A DNA stretch of 64,000 bases from Lentzea aerocolonigenes. GTDB taxonomy: Bacteria; Actinomycetota; Actinomycetes; Mycobacteriales; Pseudonocardiaceae. How positions within the stretch are numbered: the first letter of the stretch is position 1; each line of letters begins with the position of its first letter. The stretch covers positions 62,001 to 126,000 of the forward strand of contig NZ_BBOJ01000006.1 in NCBI RefSeq assembly GCF_000974445.1, read 5' to 3'. The position numbers were made by a program, and so were the translations under genes. A model generated the notes under the pieces. The model saw nothing but the letters and a program-made list of their open reading frames with translations, was not told where the DNA came from and did no database searches. This document shows positions 17,483 through 26,168 of this stretch, piece after piece.

Positions 17483-18034
17483 TTACGCAGAAGGAATCGA
17501 GTACACATATTCCTTGCCACCTCTGTTTGAGGTAGAACTGCGCTCTCGTCGAAGTGCTCCGACGGCCGCAAGTCGCTTCAGCCGGTTGTTCATGTTGGAC
17601 AACGTGACACCAAGAGACTCGGACAAGTCATTGGCTCGGAACGTCTTCAGATTCGCAGCGTGCTCGTAAGTCTCAACCAAGAATTCAGGCGCAGCTATCA
17701 GACGAAGTTCGCCACGATCAACCGACGCTGCAACCAGGTCACGCCGTTCCAGACACACCGAGATCGTCTCTCGAGTTTCGTCGTTAAGACCGCTCAGGAC
17801 GACCACGGCAGCCGACACGTCTCCGGCTGCCACACTTGTGTAGAACTTACCAAGAAATTCATCAGCGAAACTGATCGTCATTGCATCCACACCAACGAAA
17901 TCAATGACGACTTCAGAGCCCGAAGATGGAGCGTCAACTTGCTTCTCCAGGCTGTCCCTGACAGTCCGCGCCTTGCTCCGCGTGGCCAGGAACTCGCCAT
18001 GCGCGCCCACGTCAAACACCTGTGCCGCAGCCAT
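17483..18034 (-). CDS. STAS-like (DUF4325) domain protein with C-terminal winged helix
   Basis: A 183-residue protein. The N-terminal ~115 residues form a STAS-like beta-alpha domain with the DUF4325 pattern SEVVIDFVGVDAMTISFADEF, where the Asp-rich strand and Ser after it resemble the anti-sigma antagonist phospho-site region. The C-terminal ~65 residues look like a winged helix-turn-helix (SLGVTLSNMNNRLKRLAAVG, then a basic wing RRERSS). The gene follows the HATPase gene by 45 bp on the same strand. STAS-like plus ATPase pairs suggest a partner-switching or phospho-regulated transcription module. It may control neighbouring defence genes; this is inferred from position only. Confidence 0.72.
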   Translation of the reverse strand: MAAAQVFDVGAHGEFLATRSKARTVRDSLEKQVDAPSSGSEVVIDFVGVDAMTISFADEFLGKFYTSVAAGDVSAAVVVLSGLNDETRETISVCLERRDLVAASVDRGELRLIAAPEFLVETYEHAANLKTFRANDLSESLGVTLSNMNNRLKRLAAVGALRRERSSTSNRGGKEYVYSIPSA

Positions 18035-18079
18035 GATCCTCTCCCGACTTCATTGAACGCATTGAACCATGTCGACGAG

Positions 18080-18925
18080 TCAGTGGGGAGAGGTGACGCG
18101 CAGCCAGGCCCAGGTGCCGCAGACCCGCGTTTCGACGGTGAGCCCTGAGCAACGTCGCTCGTCCCGATTGGCCACCACACTGGCCACCGCGTCACCGCTG
18201 CGCAGCACCAGCCGCGTCACTCCGCCATGACGGGTGACCCGCCACAGGTCGGCGAGACCGTTGCCCCGCTCCTCCTCTGTTCCGGTGGCCCCCTTCTCAA
18301 GCGCGCGAAGGAGCGCGGCCTCCGCGGTGTCGAGGTCACGGTGGCGGACGTTGCGGCTCAAGTGTGTGAGGACACCAACACCCGTGTCGCACACTGCAAA
18401 CTCGAGCCCTTGGCGGCCACTGGTGCGCCCGGTGTAGAACTGGGCCGCGGCGAAAGCCCCGAGCGGACCCGTTCCGTGACTGATCGCATTGTCGATCAGC
18501 TCACCGACCGCCTGGAAGACAAGCCCCCGCAGCTCGGGACTGAAGTGAGTCCTGATCATCCGCCCGAGCCTCAGCACGACGTCGTCGGCTTCGTCCTGGC
18601 CGGCCAGGTGAACGACCTCGAGCAGCCGGTCGGACAGGTTCTTCCGGTCACCGAACGGCAGCTCACCATCGATCACTGCCCCTTCCGGCAGAAGGGACAG
18701 CACGTTCATCCGCTCCAGATAGGACATGACACCCCCGTCCCGCGGAGTGATCAGGACGGTCTTCCGGTCACCCGCCGAGCGGGCGAGGGTGACGATGGCC
18801 GTCAGCTCGAGTGGGCAGGCGAACGTCAGTTCGCGCGCGTCGAGCACCAACCGCCCCCGGTCGACGGGTTCGACTCGCAACTCACGGCGCCGCAAAGGAC
18901 ACCGGCCCGTCAACTCGATGCGCAT
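18080..18925 (-). CDS. GHKL (histidine kinase-like) ATPase
   Basis: A 281-residue protein from the ATG at 18925 (MRIELTGRCP). The N-terminal ~100 residues are a STAS-like fold without clear catalytic residues. The C-terminal half is a HATPase: N-box with ELIDNAISHG (Glu142-Asn146), G1 box CDTGVG (179-184) and G2 box ERGNGL (219-224). No H-box dimerisation helix or transmembrane part is present, so it is not a sensor kinase. It resembles anti-sigma or serine-kinase-like regulators and probably acts with the downstream STAS-like/HTH protein. It is divergent from the type III CBASS operon, with a 123-bp shared spacer. Confidence 0.78.
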   Translation of the reverse strand: MRIELTGRCPLRRRELRVEPVDRGRLVLDARELTFACPLELTAIVTLARSAGDRKTVLITPRDGGVMSYLERMNVLSLLPEGAVIDGELPFGDRKNLSDRLLEVVHLAGQDEADDVVLRLGRMIRTHFSPELRGLVFQAVGELIDNAISHGTGPLGAFAAAQFYTGRTSGRQGLEFAVCDTGVGVLTHLSRNVRHRDLDTAEAALLRALEKGATGTEEERGNGLADLWRVTRHGGVTRLVLRSGDAVASVVANRDERRCSGLTVETRVCGTWAWLRVTSPH

Positions 18926-19048
18926 GCACCCAAGCATCCCAGACGGACACGCTGGGACCCCCGCCACAGGGGTGTCGCTTTCACGTGCTTCAATGAAAGC
19001 GCGGCACCCGCCCGCCCAGCCGAACGCGAGCCACGAGGAGCGACCACA

Positions 19049-20047
19049 GTGGCCGGAGAGAACCACGTCGATCACAAGGCACTCAAACGGTTTGCGGAGA
19101 ACCGGGTGAACGTCGCGAAGGAGGACGCGTGCAAACGGCGCGAACAGGTCGGACACCTCCGGGCGCGACTCGAGGCGCACATCAGCGTCAACCCGGACTA
19201 CGACCTGGTGAAGCTGCGCGCGTCCGGCAGCACGGCCAAGCACACCGCGATCAAGGCCGTGCGAGGCGAAGGGTCAGACGCGGACGTCGCCGCCTACCTG
19301 CGGACCGGTGATCCGGACCTCGACGAGGCGAAGATCCTTGAGTGGCTGCACGAGCGCTGCGTCGAGGTGTACGGCAAGACCAAGGTCGCGGACGACTTCA
19401 CGATCTCGCAGCACGCGGTCGGCATCGTCCTGCGCGGGTCCGGGCTCAAGATCGACGTCGCCCCGGTCCTGTACCTCAACGATCCAGACGACCAGGGCTA
19501 CCTCGTCACCCGCCGAGGTGAGCGGGTGCTGACGTCCGTCACGCTCCACCTGCGGTTCATCGCCAAGCGGAAGGCCGCGGCCGGTCCGGGCTACGCCGAG
19601 CTCATCCGGCTGCTGAAGGCGTGGATCCGGCACGCGAAGCGCCACGACCCGCAGTTGCGGTGCAAGAGCTTCCTGCTCGAGCTCGTCGTGGCACACCTGT
19701 GGGAGGTCGGCTGGCACGCGGTTCCGCTTCAGGTGAACGACTACCCGGCTGCCTTCGAGCAGGTGCTGTCATACCTCACGGTCACCGAACTGAAGCAGCC
19801 GATCGTGTTCAACGACTTCTACCAGCCCGACGCCGTTGGGCCGTCCACGGACGCCGTCCAGATCTGGGATCCGGTGAACGCGGCGAACAACGTCGCCTCG
19901 ACCTACAGCGACCTTGACCGTCGGCGCTTGGTCGACCTCGCCGGCGAGGCGCTCGACAACGTCTCGTGGGCGGCGACGACGCCCGCCAAAGGCACGGCGA
20001 ACGACGCCTGGCGCCAGCTCTTCGGACCTACCTTCCCGGGAATCTGA
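19049..20047 (+). CDS. CBASS CD-NTase (cyclic oligonucleotide synthase), type III operon
   Basis: A 332-residue nucleotidyltransferase that should make a cyclic nucleotide alarm signal after phage sensing. The fold signature is visible: helix-turn ASGSTAKHTAI with Gly60-Ser61, catalytic acids SDADV (Asp77 and Asp79), and the third Asp in GLKIDVAPV (Asp136). The remainder fits the OAS-like helical lobe. GTG 19049 follows GAGGAG at 19035-19040. Two bases separate its stop from the HORMA gene. HORMA/TRIP13-associated CD-NTases need HORMA binding for activation, so it is probably silent on its own. The nucleotide product cannot be read from sequence; a SAVED effector implies a three-base or larger cyclic signal. 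Confidence 0.93.
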   Translation: MAGENHVDHKALKRFAENRVNVAKEDACKRREQVGHLRARLEAHISVNPDYDLVKLRASGSTAKHTAIKAVRGEGSDADVAAYLRTGDPDLDEAKILEWLHERCVEVYGKTKVADDFTISQHAVGIVLRGSGLKIDVAPVLYLNDPDDQGYLVTRRGERVLTSVTLHLRFIAKRKAAAGPGYAELIRLLKAWIRHAKRHDPQLRCKSFLLELVVAHLWEVGWHAVPLQVNDYPAAFEQVLSYLTVTELKQPIVFNDFYQPDAVGPSTDAVQIWDPVNAANNVASTYSDLDRRRLVDLAGEALDNVSWAATTPAKGTANDAWRQLFGPTFPGI

Positions 20048-20049
20048 CC

Positions 20050-20568
20050 ATGACCCGCTCGTTGACGCGCTCCTCCTCCTACACGATCACGGACGCCCGC
20101 TACGTGGGCGCCAAGATCGGCGCGGACCTGCGCCAGCTCCGCGCCGTGTACGGCAAGCCCGCGGACCTCGACCTGATCGACCGGTACGTGGAGGAGGTAG
20201 CCCTGCTGCTGAACCAGGGCTACCTCGACACGGTCGACTACGGATTCCGCGACGCCACCGGCAACGTGTGGAAACTGCGCATGCGTTACCGCGCAAGTTT
20301 CGGCGGCCACCTGGTGGACAACCCGCCAGGGCGCCTCCCGCGCACCGCGGACGTCGCCACACTGCCCTTCCACTCCTTCCTCACCTACAGCCCCGCTTTC
20401 CACGCGCTCCCTCCTTCCGAACAGCACGCGTTCAAGGAGACGCTCCCGATCAGCCGGACTACGGGCACGGAGCCCGGCACCGGCTCCAGCTACACCGCCC
20501 CAGGCCATGGCTACGGCCGCAACGGCATCGGCGTCACCCGCGACGTGTACGTCGCCTCCGAGTACTGA
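20050..20568 (+). CDS. cap7: Bacterial HORMA domain protein (Cap7-like)
   Basis: A 172-residue bacterial HORMA family protein. The start SSSYTITDARYVGAKIGADLR and the later YVEEVALLLNQGYLDTVDYGF are the core helices and strand of the fold. The C-terminal end (GYGRNGIGVTRDVYVAS) is the mobile safety-belt region. HORMA proteins sense specific peptide motifs of phage proteins and then activate the CD-NTase. This gene sits between the CD-NTase and TRIP13 genes, the standard CBASS type III order. A single HORMA gene is present; some systems have two. Confidence 0.88.
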   Translation: MTRSLTRSSSYTITDARYVGAKIGADLRQLRAVYGKPADLDLIDRYVEEVALLLNQGYLDTVDYGFRDATGNVWKLRMRYRASFGGHLVDNPPGRLPRTADVATLPFHSFLTYSPAFHALPPSEQHAFKETLPISRTTGTEPGTGSSYTAPGHGYGRNGIGVTRDVYVASEY

Positions 20569-20591
20569 ACCCACTGCTGGAGTACCTTCCC

Positions 20592-21515
20592 GTGAGCACG
20601 CTGGACGACCTCTTCCACCCTGTCATCGAACTGCCCGAGCCCGTTCGCCAAGCCCGGTACGACCGGCTCGTCGGGCTCGACGACGTCAAGCACCGGCTCC
20701 GCAAGGAGGCAATGCTGCTCGCCACACCCGACCGCCTGGCCCGGTGGGCCGCGGAGCACCACGCGGGAGCCGACACCGCTGCGTTGTCGCTTTTCGCCGA
20801 CCGTGCGCCCCTGTTCGTCTTCGCGGGCGACGTCGGCTCCGGCAAGTCGGCGCTGGCCGAGTCGTTCGGTTGCGACCTGGCCGTCCAGCTAGGACTTCCG
20901 GTGCACCTGTACCGGCTCAGGCTCAGCACTCGCGGCAGCGGTCTCGTCGGCGAGATGACCTCGCTCATCGGCGACGCCTTCACCCGCCTGCGGGAGGAGG
21001 GCAACCTCGCGATGACCCGCCACGGAGCAGACACCGTCCTCGTGTTCGTCGTGGACGAGGCCGACGCCCTGGTGCAGTCCCGCGAGGCCCAGCAGATGCA
21101 CCACGAGGACCGGGCCGGCGTCGACGCCTTCCTCGCCGGAGTCGACAGCCTCGCCGGTGCCGGGCTGCCGATCCTCGTGGTCCTGTGCACCAACCGGGTC
21201 TCCGCGCTCGACCCGGCCGTCATGCGTCGCGCCGCCGCGACGTTCACCTTCACCCGGCCCGACGCACAACAGCGGCACGCCATACTCGGTGCAGGACTCC
21301 TCGGACTCGGCATCCGGGAGGACACCCTCGCGAAGCTCGTCGAGCTCACCGGGCCGCACAGTAGCCGCCCCGGCTTCACCAGCTCGGACCTGACCCAGCG
21401 CCTCATCCCCGCCGCGATCCTCGACGCGTTCCCCACCGGACCGGTGACCGACGACAGTCTGCTCACCCTCGCAGCCGAACTCCCGCCCAGCCCGGTGTTC
21501 TCCGAGCTCGCGTAG
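20592..21515 (+). CDS. cap6: TRIP13-like AAA+ ATPase (Cap6)
   Basis: A 307-residue AAA+ ATPase from GTG 20592. Walker A is GDVGSGKS (79-86) and Walker B VFVVDEAD (about 151-158). The sensor-1 Asn lies in VLCTNRVSALD, and the arginine-finger region around VMRRAAATFTF follows. TRIP13 homologues unfold the N-terminus of activated HORMA and so turn the CBASS signal off. The gene is 23 bp downstream of HORMA and immediately upstream of the effector. In family terms this defines CBASS type III. No substrate-recruiting N-terminal domain typical of eukaryotic TRIP13 is obvious. Confidence 0.92.
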   Translation: MSTLDDLFHPVIELPEPVRQARYDRLVGLDDVKHRLRKEAMLLATPDRLARWAAEHHAGADTAALSLFADRAPLFVFAGDVGSGKSALAESFGCDLAVQLGLPVHLYRLRLSTRGSGLVGEMTSLIGDAFTRLREEGNLAMTRHGADTVLVFVVDEADALVQSREAQQMHHEDRAGVDAFLAGVDSLAGAGLPILVVLCTNRVSALDPAVMRRAAATFTFTRPDAQQRHAILGAGLLGLGIREDTLAKLVELTGPHSSRPGFTSSDLTQRLIPAAILDAFPTGPVTDDSLLTLAAELPPSPVFSELA

Positions 21516-21595
21516 AGCCGGCACGCCCTGCCCCAATCCGACCTGCAGTTGTGCACCCGTGAGTGAGGTTTTCGAAGGTGGCCCAGGTGGACGAC

Positions 21596-22789
21596 ATGGA
21601 CCAGGTCTTCTTGAGCTACCGGCATTCCGACGGCGACGAGCTGGCGGAGGCCACGGCCTGGGTCCTCCGCTCCCACGGCGTTCCGGTCTGGCACGACCAG
21701 ACTCATCTCCCGCCGGGACGGTTCGACCGTCGGCTGGACGAGGCGCTCAAGTCCGATCTGTCCGGAGCGGTGCTGCTGATCACCCCGGACATCGTCCACT
21801 CGGACATCGTGCGGAACCAGGAGCTGCCCGCGCTGCTTGCGCTAGAAGCGGACTCGGCCTTCACATTCGCCATCGGCAGCGTCGTGATGGATTCGACGGG
21901 CAAGCTGGACTTCGGCGCGCCGGACCGCTTCCTACCTCAGGAAGGGTGGTCACTGCGGGACTTCGACCAGTTCCCGGTGACGACCCGCGAGGAAATCGCC
22001 CGGCTGGCTGGGGAGATGGCCGCCCGGCGCGTACGCCGTGCCGCCGTCGATGGCCGACTGCTATTGAACCTGCAGACGCGTCTCCCCGCACGCGGCACGC
22101 CGAAGGCGCCGCTGGCGGTCCGCACCCGCCCGCCGCTGCCCGGCACCAGCGTCCCCCCGCCCGAGGCGTGGGCGGACATCGCCCCGTTCCTCGCCGATCT
22201 CCCCCGGCTGGTGCAGGCAGCCGGGGTCAAGCACCTGCACATCACCGGCGGGGCACATCTGAGCATCGCGTTCGCCCTCGGCGCGGCGGTTCCGACGACC
22301 TCCGGTCTGACCGTCTCCGTGGTGGACCACCACGGCAACGACTGGAGCGGTGGAACAGCTCCGTCGGTGCCGTTGGCGGAGGAGGAGATCTCTCTCGGCG
22401 ACGTGTCGGACGGCCCGGTGGCCGTGTACCTCGACCTCGTGGACACAGCTCCCAACAAGGAGTTCCGGCGCTACGTCGAGAGCAATCGGTTCGCGCGAGC
22501 GGTGGAGATCCTCGTCGCCGAGCGCGAGCTGATTCCGGCCGAAGCCGGTCCCGCGCTGGTGACCGAGCTACGTCGGCGGATCGGGGAGCTCGCGGCGGGC
22601 TCGCCGGTCCACCTATTCCTGCGCGTTCCGTTTCCAGTCGCGGTGCTGCTGGGTCGAGCGTGCAACACGCTGCGCGTGGTGCTCTACGAGTGGGAACGGG
22701 AGGGGGAAACGCCCGCCTACCTCGAGATGGCCACCGTGTCAGCTGGCCGAAGCGGCGGTCCCGTCATCAGCTGGACGACCGACCGCTGA
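21596..22789 (+). CDS. TIR-SAVED effector of type III CBASS
   Basis: A 397-residue fusion. Residues 1-150 are a TIR domain starting DQVFLSYRHSDGDE, with VLRSHGVPVWHDQTHLPPG and a candidate catalytic Glu in VRNQELPALL. The second half (about 165-397) is a SAVED ligand-binding domain, with helix-rich sequence ending in HLFLRVPFPVAVLLGRACN. In known TIR-SAVED proteins, cyclic oligonucleotide binding drives filament formation and NAD+ hydrolysis, which kills or arrests the infected cell. The ATG at 21596 was chosen because AGGTGG lies five bases before it; GTG 21563 or 21578 are alternatives. It is the last gene of the first CBASS operon. Confidence 0.9.
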   Translation: MDQVFLSYRHSDGDELAEATAWVLRSHGVPVWHDQTHLPPGRFDRRLDEALKSDLSGAVLLITPDIVHSDIVRNQELPALLALEADSAFTFAIGSVVMDSTGKLDFGAPDRFLPQEGWSLRDFDQFPVTTREEIARLAGEMAARRVRRAAVDGRLLLNLQTRLPARGTPKAPLAVRTRPPLPGTSVPPPEAWADIAPFLADLPRLVQAAGVKHLHITGGAHLSIAFALGAAVPTTSGLTVSVVDHHGNDWSGGTAPSVPLAEEEISLGDVSDGPVAVYLDLVDTAPNKEFRRYVESNRFARAVEILVAERELIPAEAGPALVTELRRRIGELAAGSPVHLFLRVPFPVAVLLGRACNTLRVVLYEWEREGETPAYLEMATVSAGRSGGPVISWTTDR

Positions 22790-22982
22790 GGAAAGCGACG
22801 TACAAAGTGGACAGCTTGTTGACAACTTCGTGTGTGGGCCACTCACAGGAGGCCAGCGGGCGTCTGGTGTGCCTACTCTCCCGCCGAGACCTCGGTGCCG
22901 GGCACGCACCAGCAGTAGTCATCTCACCGCAGAGCCCTCACGACACCAGCACACATTCGCTGTGCAACAGCAGGAGGCACGA

Positions 22983-24065
22983 GTGACAACAACACTCGAC
23001 AAGGAGTTCAAACAAGCGGTCCGGAACGTGACCATCCGGGACGAGAAGCAGGCGCGTGCGATCGCCGCGCACACAGAGGTCCGCGAACTGCTCGAAGCGG
23101 ATGCCGAACTGCGCGAGTGGGGAATCAACTCGATCCTCATCGGCTCGTACGCCCGCCTGACAGCCCGCTACCCTGGCAAGGATGTCGACGTCTTCCTGCG
23201 TTTCACCGAGCTGTCCGCTCGCCACGACCCAGCGAAGATCTACAACGCGGTGCAGCGCGTGCTCGTCGCAGAGTACGGCTTGAAGGGTGAGGATCCGAAC
23301 GGCCGCGTCACCCCCCAGCCCCGGTCGCTGAAGATCGATTTTCCGGATCCGGACGAGCCACTGGGCGACACGTCGTTCTCCATCGACGCGGTACCAGCAG
23401 TGCCGCTGCAAGGACATTGGGGCATTCCCAACCGCGATCGGCAGGAGTGGGACAAGGAAGATCGCCGCTGGATCAAGACCGACCCGATCCAGTTCGCCGA
23501 CGACACCGAGGCCCTCTCCGTTGCTACATGGAGCCCGCAGGTCGGCGGCGACAACGCGTACCGGCCGATCGTGCGGCTGCTACGGCAGGTGCGTCACGTG
23601 CATCTCGGAGACCGGCGTCCAGGTGGCCTGTTCGTCGAGGTAGCGGCGTTCCACGTGTGGAAGGCCCAACTGGTGGCGGGCTCCACCTGGGCTGACCTGC
23701 TCACCTCCACTCTTGAGCAGGTCGCAGGAAAGTTCGCGGACTGCGCGACGAGCGGGTTGCCCGACCCCGTGTTCGGCACCCCCATGAAGCCGACGCTCGA
23801 ACCTGGGTTGTGGACAGCGGCGGCGCACGCCTTCGACGGATTCGCGACGCTGGCCCGTCAGGCCCTCGACGCAGATCCCTGCAAGGCGGCCAAGATCTGG
23901 CGCGAGATCCTCGGTACGAACGACCGGGGTCAGGTGCTCGTGCTGCCCGACGGCTGCGACGCCAACGGGCTCCCGCTCGGCGCGATCTCCGCCGTCACCG
24001 CGGTGGGCAGCGACCAGCCCCGAGGCTTCGCGAGCCCCACGGCACCGTTCATCACGCGAGGCTGA
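22983..24065 (+). CDS. Second CBASS CD-NTase (type II operon)
   Basis: A 360-residue nucleotidyltransferase, clearly different from the first. The motifs are ILIGSYARLT with Gly54-Ser55, KDVDVFLRF (Asp67 and Asp69) and SFSIDAVPAV (Asp135). GTG 22983 follows GGAGG by about six bases. The 193-bp gap after the TIR-SAVED gene is large enough for a separate promoter, so this starts a second operon. The C-terminus ends FITRG, the flexible tail that E1/E2 (Cap2) proteins couple to a target to prime CD-NTases. A tail ending in Gly is exactly the residue conjugated in Cap2 systems. Confidence 0.93.
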   Translation: MTTTLDKEFKQAVRNVTIRDEKQARAIAAHTEVRELLEADAELREWGINSILIGSYARLTARYPGKDVDVFLRFTELSARHDPAKIYNAVQRVLVAEYGLKGEDPNGRVTPQPRSLKIDFPDPDEPLGDTSFSIDAVPAVPLQGHWGIPNRDRQEWDKEDRRWIKTDPIQFADDTEALSVATWSPQVGGDNAYRPIVRLLRQVRHVHLGDRRPGGLFVEVAAFHVWKAQLVAGSTWADLLTSTLEQVAGKFADCATSGLPDPVFGTPMKPTLEPGLWTAAAHAFDGFATLARQALDADPCKAAKIWREILGTNDRGQVLVLPDGCDANGLPLGAISAVTAVGSDQPRGFASPTAPFITRG

Positions 24066-24073
24066 CCAACGAG

Positions 24074-25648
24074 GTGGACACGTACGACATCGGGGCGTTC
24101 GAACGCTTCTGCGCCGGACTGGTCAACGAGGGCTTCTCCCCGGTCCCCGGCACCGAGCAGCGGGAGTGGAGCGGTCCGCTTCCACCAAGCCTACGGTCGC
24201 TCACCCCGACCACCCGGATGAAGATCTACTTCTACGACGGCTGGCCGCTCCAACACGCCCGCGTGGTGGTGGAAGGACTCCACTCTGAACACTCCGCAGC
24301 AGGAACGATCTGCCTGTGGGCGGACGACGATCCGGCTCAGGTCGCCGGGCGTGATCTCAAGGCGTTGTGGGACCGCCTGGACGAGTGGGCTGCGCTCGCA
24401 CAGAAGGGGTTCCGGGTTGAGGACCGCGCGCTCGACTCCTACCTCGTCTTCGAACGGAGGTCGACCAGCTACCGGGCTGAACTTCCGTTCGCCGACCTGA
24501 CCCAGCACAGCAGCGACGGCACCCTTTTCGGGCTCATCGCCACCATTGCGGGCACGAGCACTCTGATGATCGAAACGCAGGAACGCGCGGGACCGCCCAA
24601 GCAAGAAACCTCGCGCCTCAACGGAGCCTTCTGTCTCCGTCGCAACATCGGCACCCCACCGCGCAACCTCGGTGAGGTTCTCGATGCCTTGACCCGCCGA
24701 CAAAGGCTGCACCTCGACCGCGGCCTGGCGCGGAGATCGCCGGCTCGACTGGCGGAACCCAGTGGGGGACTCGACTTCGTCGTGCTCGCCTGGTCTCGCC
24801 ACGACACCTACGACGCGATGGTGCTGGCGTTCGAGGATGAGGACGGCACACTCCGCACATCGGCGTTGCCCGCCACTTCCAACGACACCGGCACACGCAG
24901 GCGGCGAGCCGGTCCGGACGCGGACCTGCTGGACTGCAAGAAGGTGCTGGTCGCTGGAGCGGGTTCCGTCGGTGGCCACGTCGCTGTCGCGCTCGCGTCT
25001 GCCGGCGTTGGCAGGATCTCCCTGCACGACAACGACCACCTCACGTCCGGCAACCTGGTCCGCCACGTCTGCCCGAAGTACCTCGTGGGTTTTCCCAAGA
25101 CCGCGGCCGTGTCCTTCGTGATCGGTGACCACGCACCGTGGACCCGCACAGTGCTGCACGACGTTCTCCCCCACGGCCAGGCAGAACTGACCGAGCAGAT
25201 CGACGGAGTCGATCTCGTGGTCGACTGCACCGGGCTGTTCTCCCTGTCGGCGGCACTGGCCGAGATCTGCCGGAGAACGGGTGTCCCGCTCGTCACCGGC
25301 GCGCTCTACCACGGAGGTGCCCTCGCCCGCGTCCAACGCCAGGCAGAAGGCGACACACCCATCGCCGCGCGTCCGGCAGATCCGGCCTACCTCGATCTGC
25401 CGACGGAGGATCCAGTCGCGCCGTCAGCAGGCTTCCTGGAGCTGGGCTGCACCGCGCCCGTGCACAACGCATCGCCCGTCGCCGTTCTGCACACCGCCGC
25501 GGAAATCTCGCGCACGGCCGTCGACCTCCTCACCGGCCGACGCCAACTGCCCGACGAGCGCATCATCGTGCACCAGGCGCTGAAGCCCCCGTTCGATCGC
25601 GCCGGGACGTACGACGGCCCCCGCCCGGAGATGGACGGGACGACATGA
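24074..25648 (+). CDS. cap2: Cap2 E2-E1 fusion (CD-NTase conjugating enzyme)
   Basis: A 524-residue ubiquitin-like conjugation enzyme. The N-terminal ~130 residues are an E2-like domain with its Cys in AAGTICLW (Cys80). A linker follows, then an E1/ThiF adenylation domain from about 285: the nucleotide loop LVAGAGSVGGHV (295-301 core) and NDHLTSGNLVRH. The catalytic Cys is in LELGCTAP (about 459). Cap2 attaches the CD-NTase C-terminal Gly to other proteins, which boosts signalling. The upstream CD-NTase ends in Gly, consistent with this. GTG 24074 was taken; the frame is open to a CTG at 24062, with no better start. Confidence 0.92.
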   Translation: MDTYDIGAFERFCAGLVNEGFSPVPGTEQREWSGPLPPSLRSLTPTTRMKIYFYDGWPLQHARVVVEGLHSEHSAAGTICLWADDDPAQVAGRDLKALWDRLDEWAALAQKGFRVEDRALDSYLVFERRSTSYRAELPFADLTQHSSDGTLFGLIATIAGTSTLMIETQERAGPPKQETSRLNGAFCLRRNIGTPPRNLGEVLDALTRRQRLHLDRGLARRSPARLAEPSGGLDFVVLAWSRHDTYDAMVLAFEDEDGTLRTSALPATSNDTGTRRRRAGPDADLLDCKKVLVAGAGSVGGHVAVALASAGVGRISLHDNDHLTSGNLVRHVCPKYLVGFPKTAAVSFVIGDHAPWTRTVLHDVLPHGQAELTEQIDGVDLVVDCTGLFSLSAALAEICRRTGVPLVTGALYHGGALARVQRQAEGDTPIAARPADPAYLDLPTEDPVAPSAGFLELGCTAPVHNASPVAVLHTAAEISRTAVDLLTGRRQLPDERIIVHQALKPPFDRAGTYDGPRPEMDGTT

Positions 25649-26142
25649 CCCGTCGTCCCGTCCTCATCATGTCGGAAACCGCGCAGGCCACCATGTTCAG
25701 GGCAGCCGCTCGCGAACATCCCTGCGAGACAGGCGGAATCCTGCTCGGCGTGTACGTCGACGGTCAGCCGTGGGTCACGGCCGCGGTGGAGATCTCCAGT
25801 GTGGACCGGGGACGCCGCCACTACAAGCTCCCAGGAGGAACGACCCAGGCGGCGGTGCGCAACGCCAGGAAGTCCGATCGGCGGCTGGGGTACCTCGGGG
25901 ACTGGCACAGCCATCCCTCCGACGTCGGACCGAGTTCCACCGACCTCATGAGCCTCGCGCTCATCTCCGTCAAGCACCCTCAGAAACCGAACCCCACCCT
26001 GGTGGTCGTGCGCGCTACGGCCGCCGGCCATTCGCTTGACGCACACCGAGTCGTCGTTGTCACTCCCCGAAAATGTGAGGTGACGCTCGCGGGGGATCTA
26101 CCACCGCCGGATCCCCCTTCGCCTCAGGTTCGACCGCGTTAG
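25645..26142 (+). CDS. cap3: Cap3 JAB/JAMM peptidase
   Basis: A 165-residue MPN/JAMM metalloprotease, the deconjugase opposing Cap2. The zinc and catalytic residues are visible: Glu28 in CETGGILLG, His88 and His90 in GDWHSHP, and Asp100 at the end of the HSHPSDVGPSSTD motif, with Ser97 three residues earlier. ATG 25645 overlaps the cap2 stop as ATGA, so the two enzymes are translationally coupled. In type II CBASS, Cap3 limits the pool of conjugated CD-NTase. The C-terminal Pro-rich tail (DLPPPDPPSP) is likely disordered. Confidence 0.92.
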   Translation: MTRRPVLIMSETAQATMFRAAAREHPCETGGILLGVYVDGQPWVTAAVEISSVDRGRRHYKLPGGTTQAAVRNARKSDRRLGYLGDWHSHPSDVGPSSTDLMSLALISVKHPQKPNPTLVVVRATAAGHSLDAHRVVVVTPRKCEVTLAGDLPPPDPPSPQVRPR

Positions 26143-26168
26143 CCGGCCACGAGACACTGGAGGACTTC

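Noticed and set aside
21559..22986. A 475-codon plus-strand frame over TIR-SAVED
   Set aside because: Gly/Arg/Pro-rich composition and no domain; the TIR-SAVED frame explains the region.
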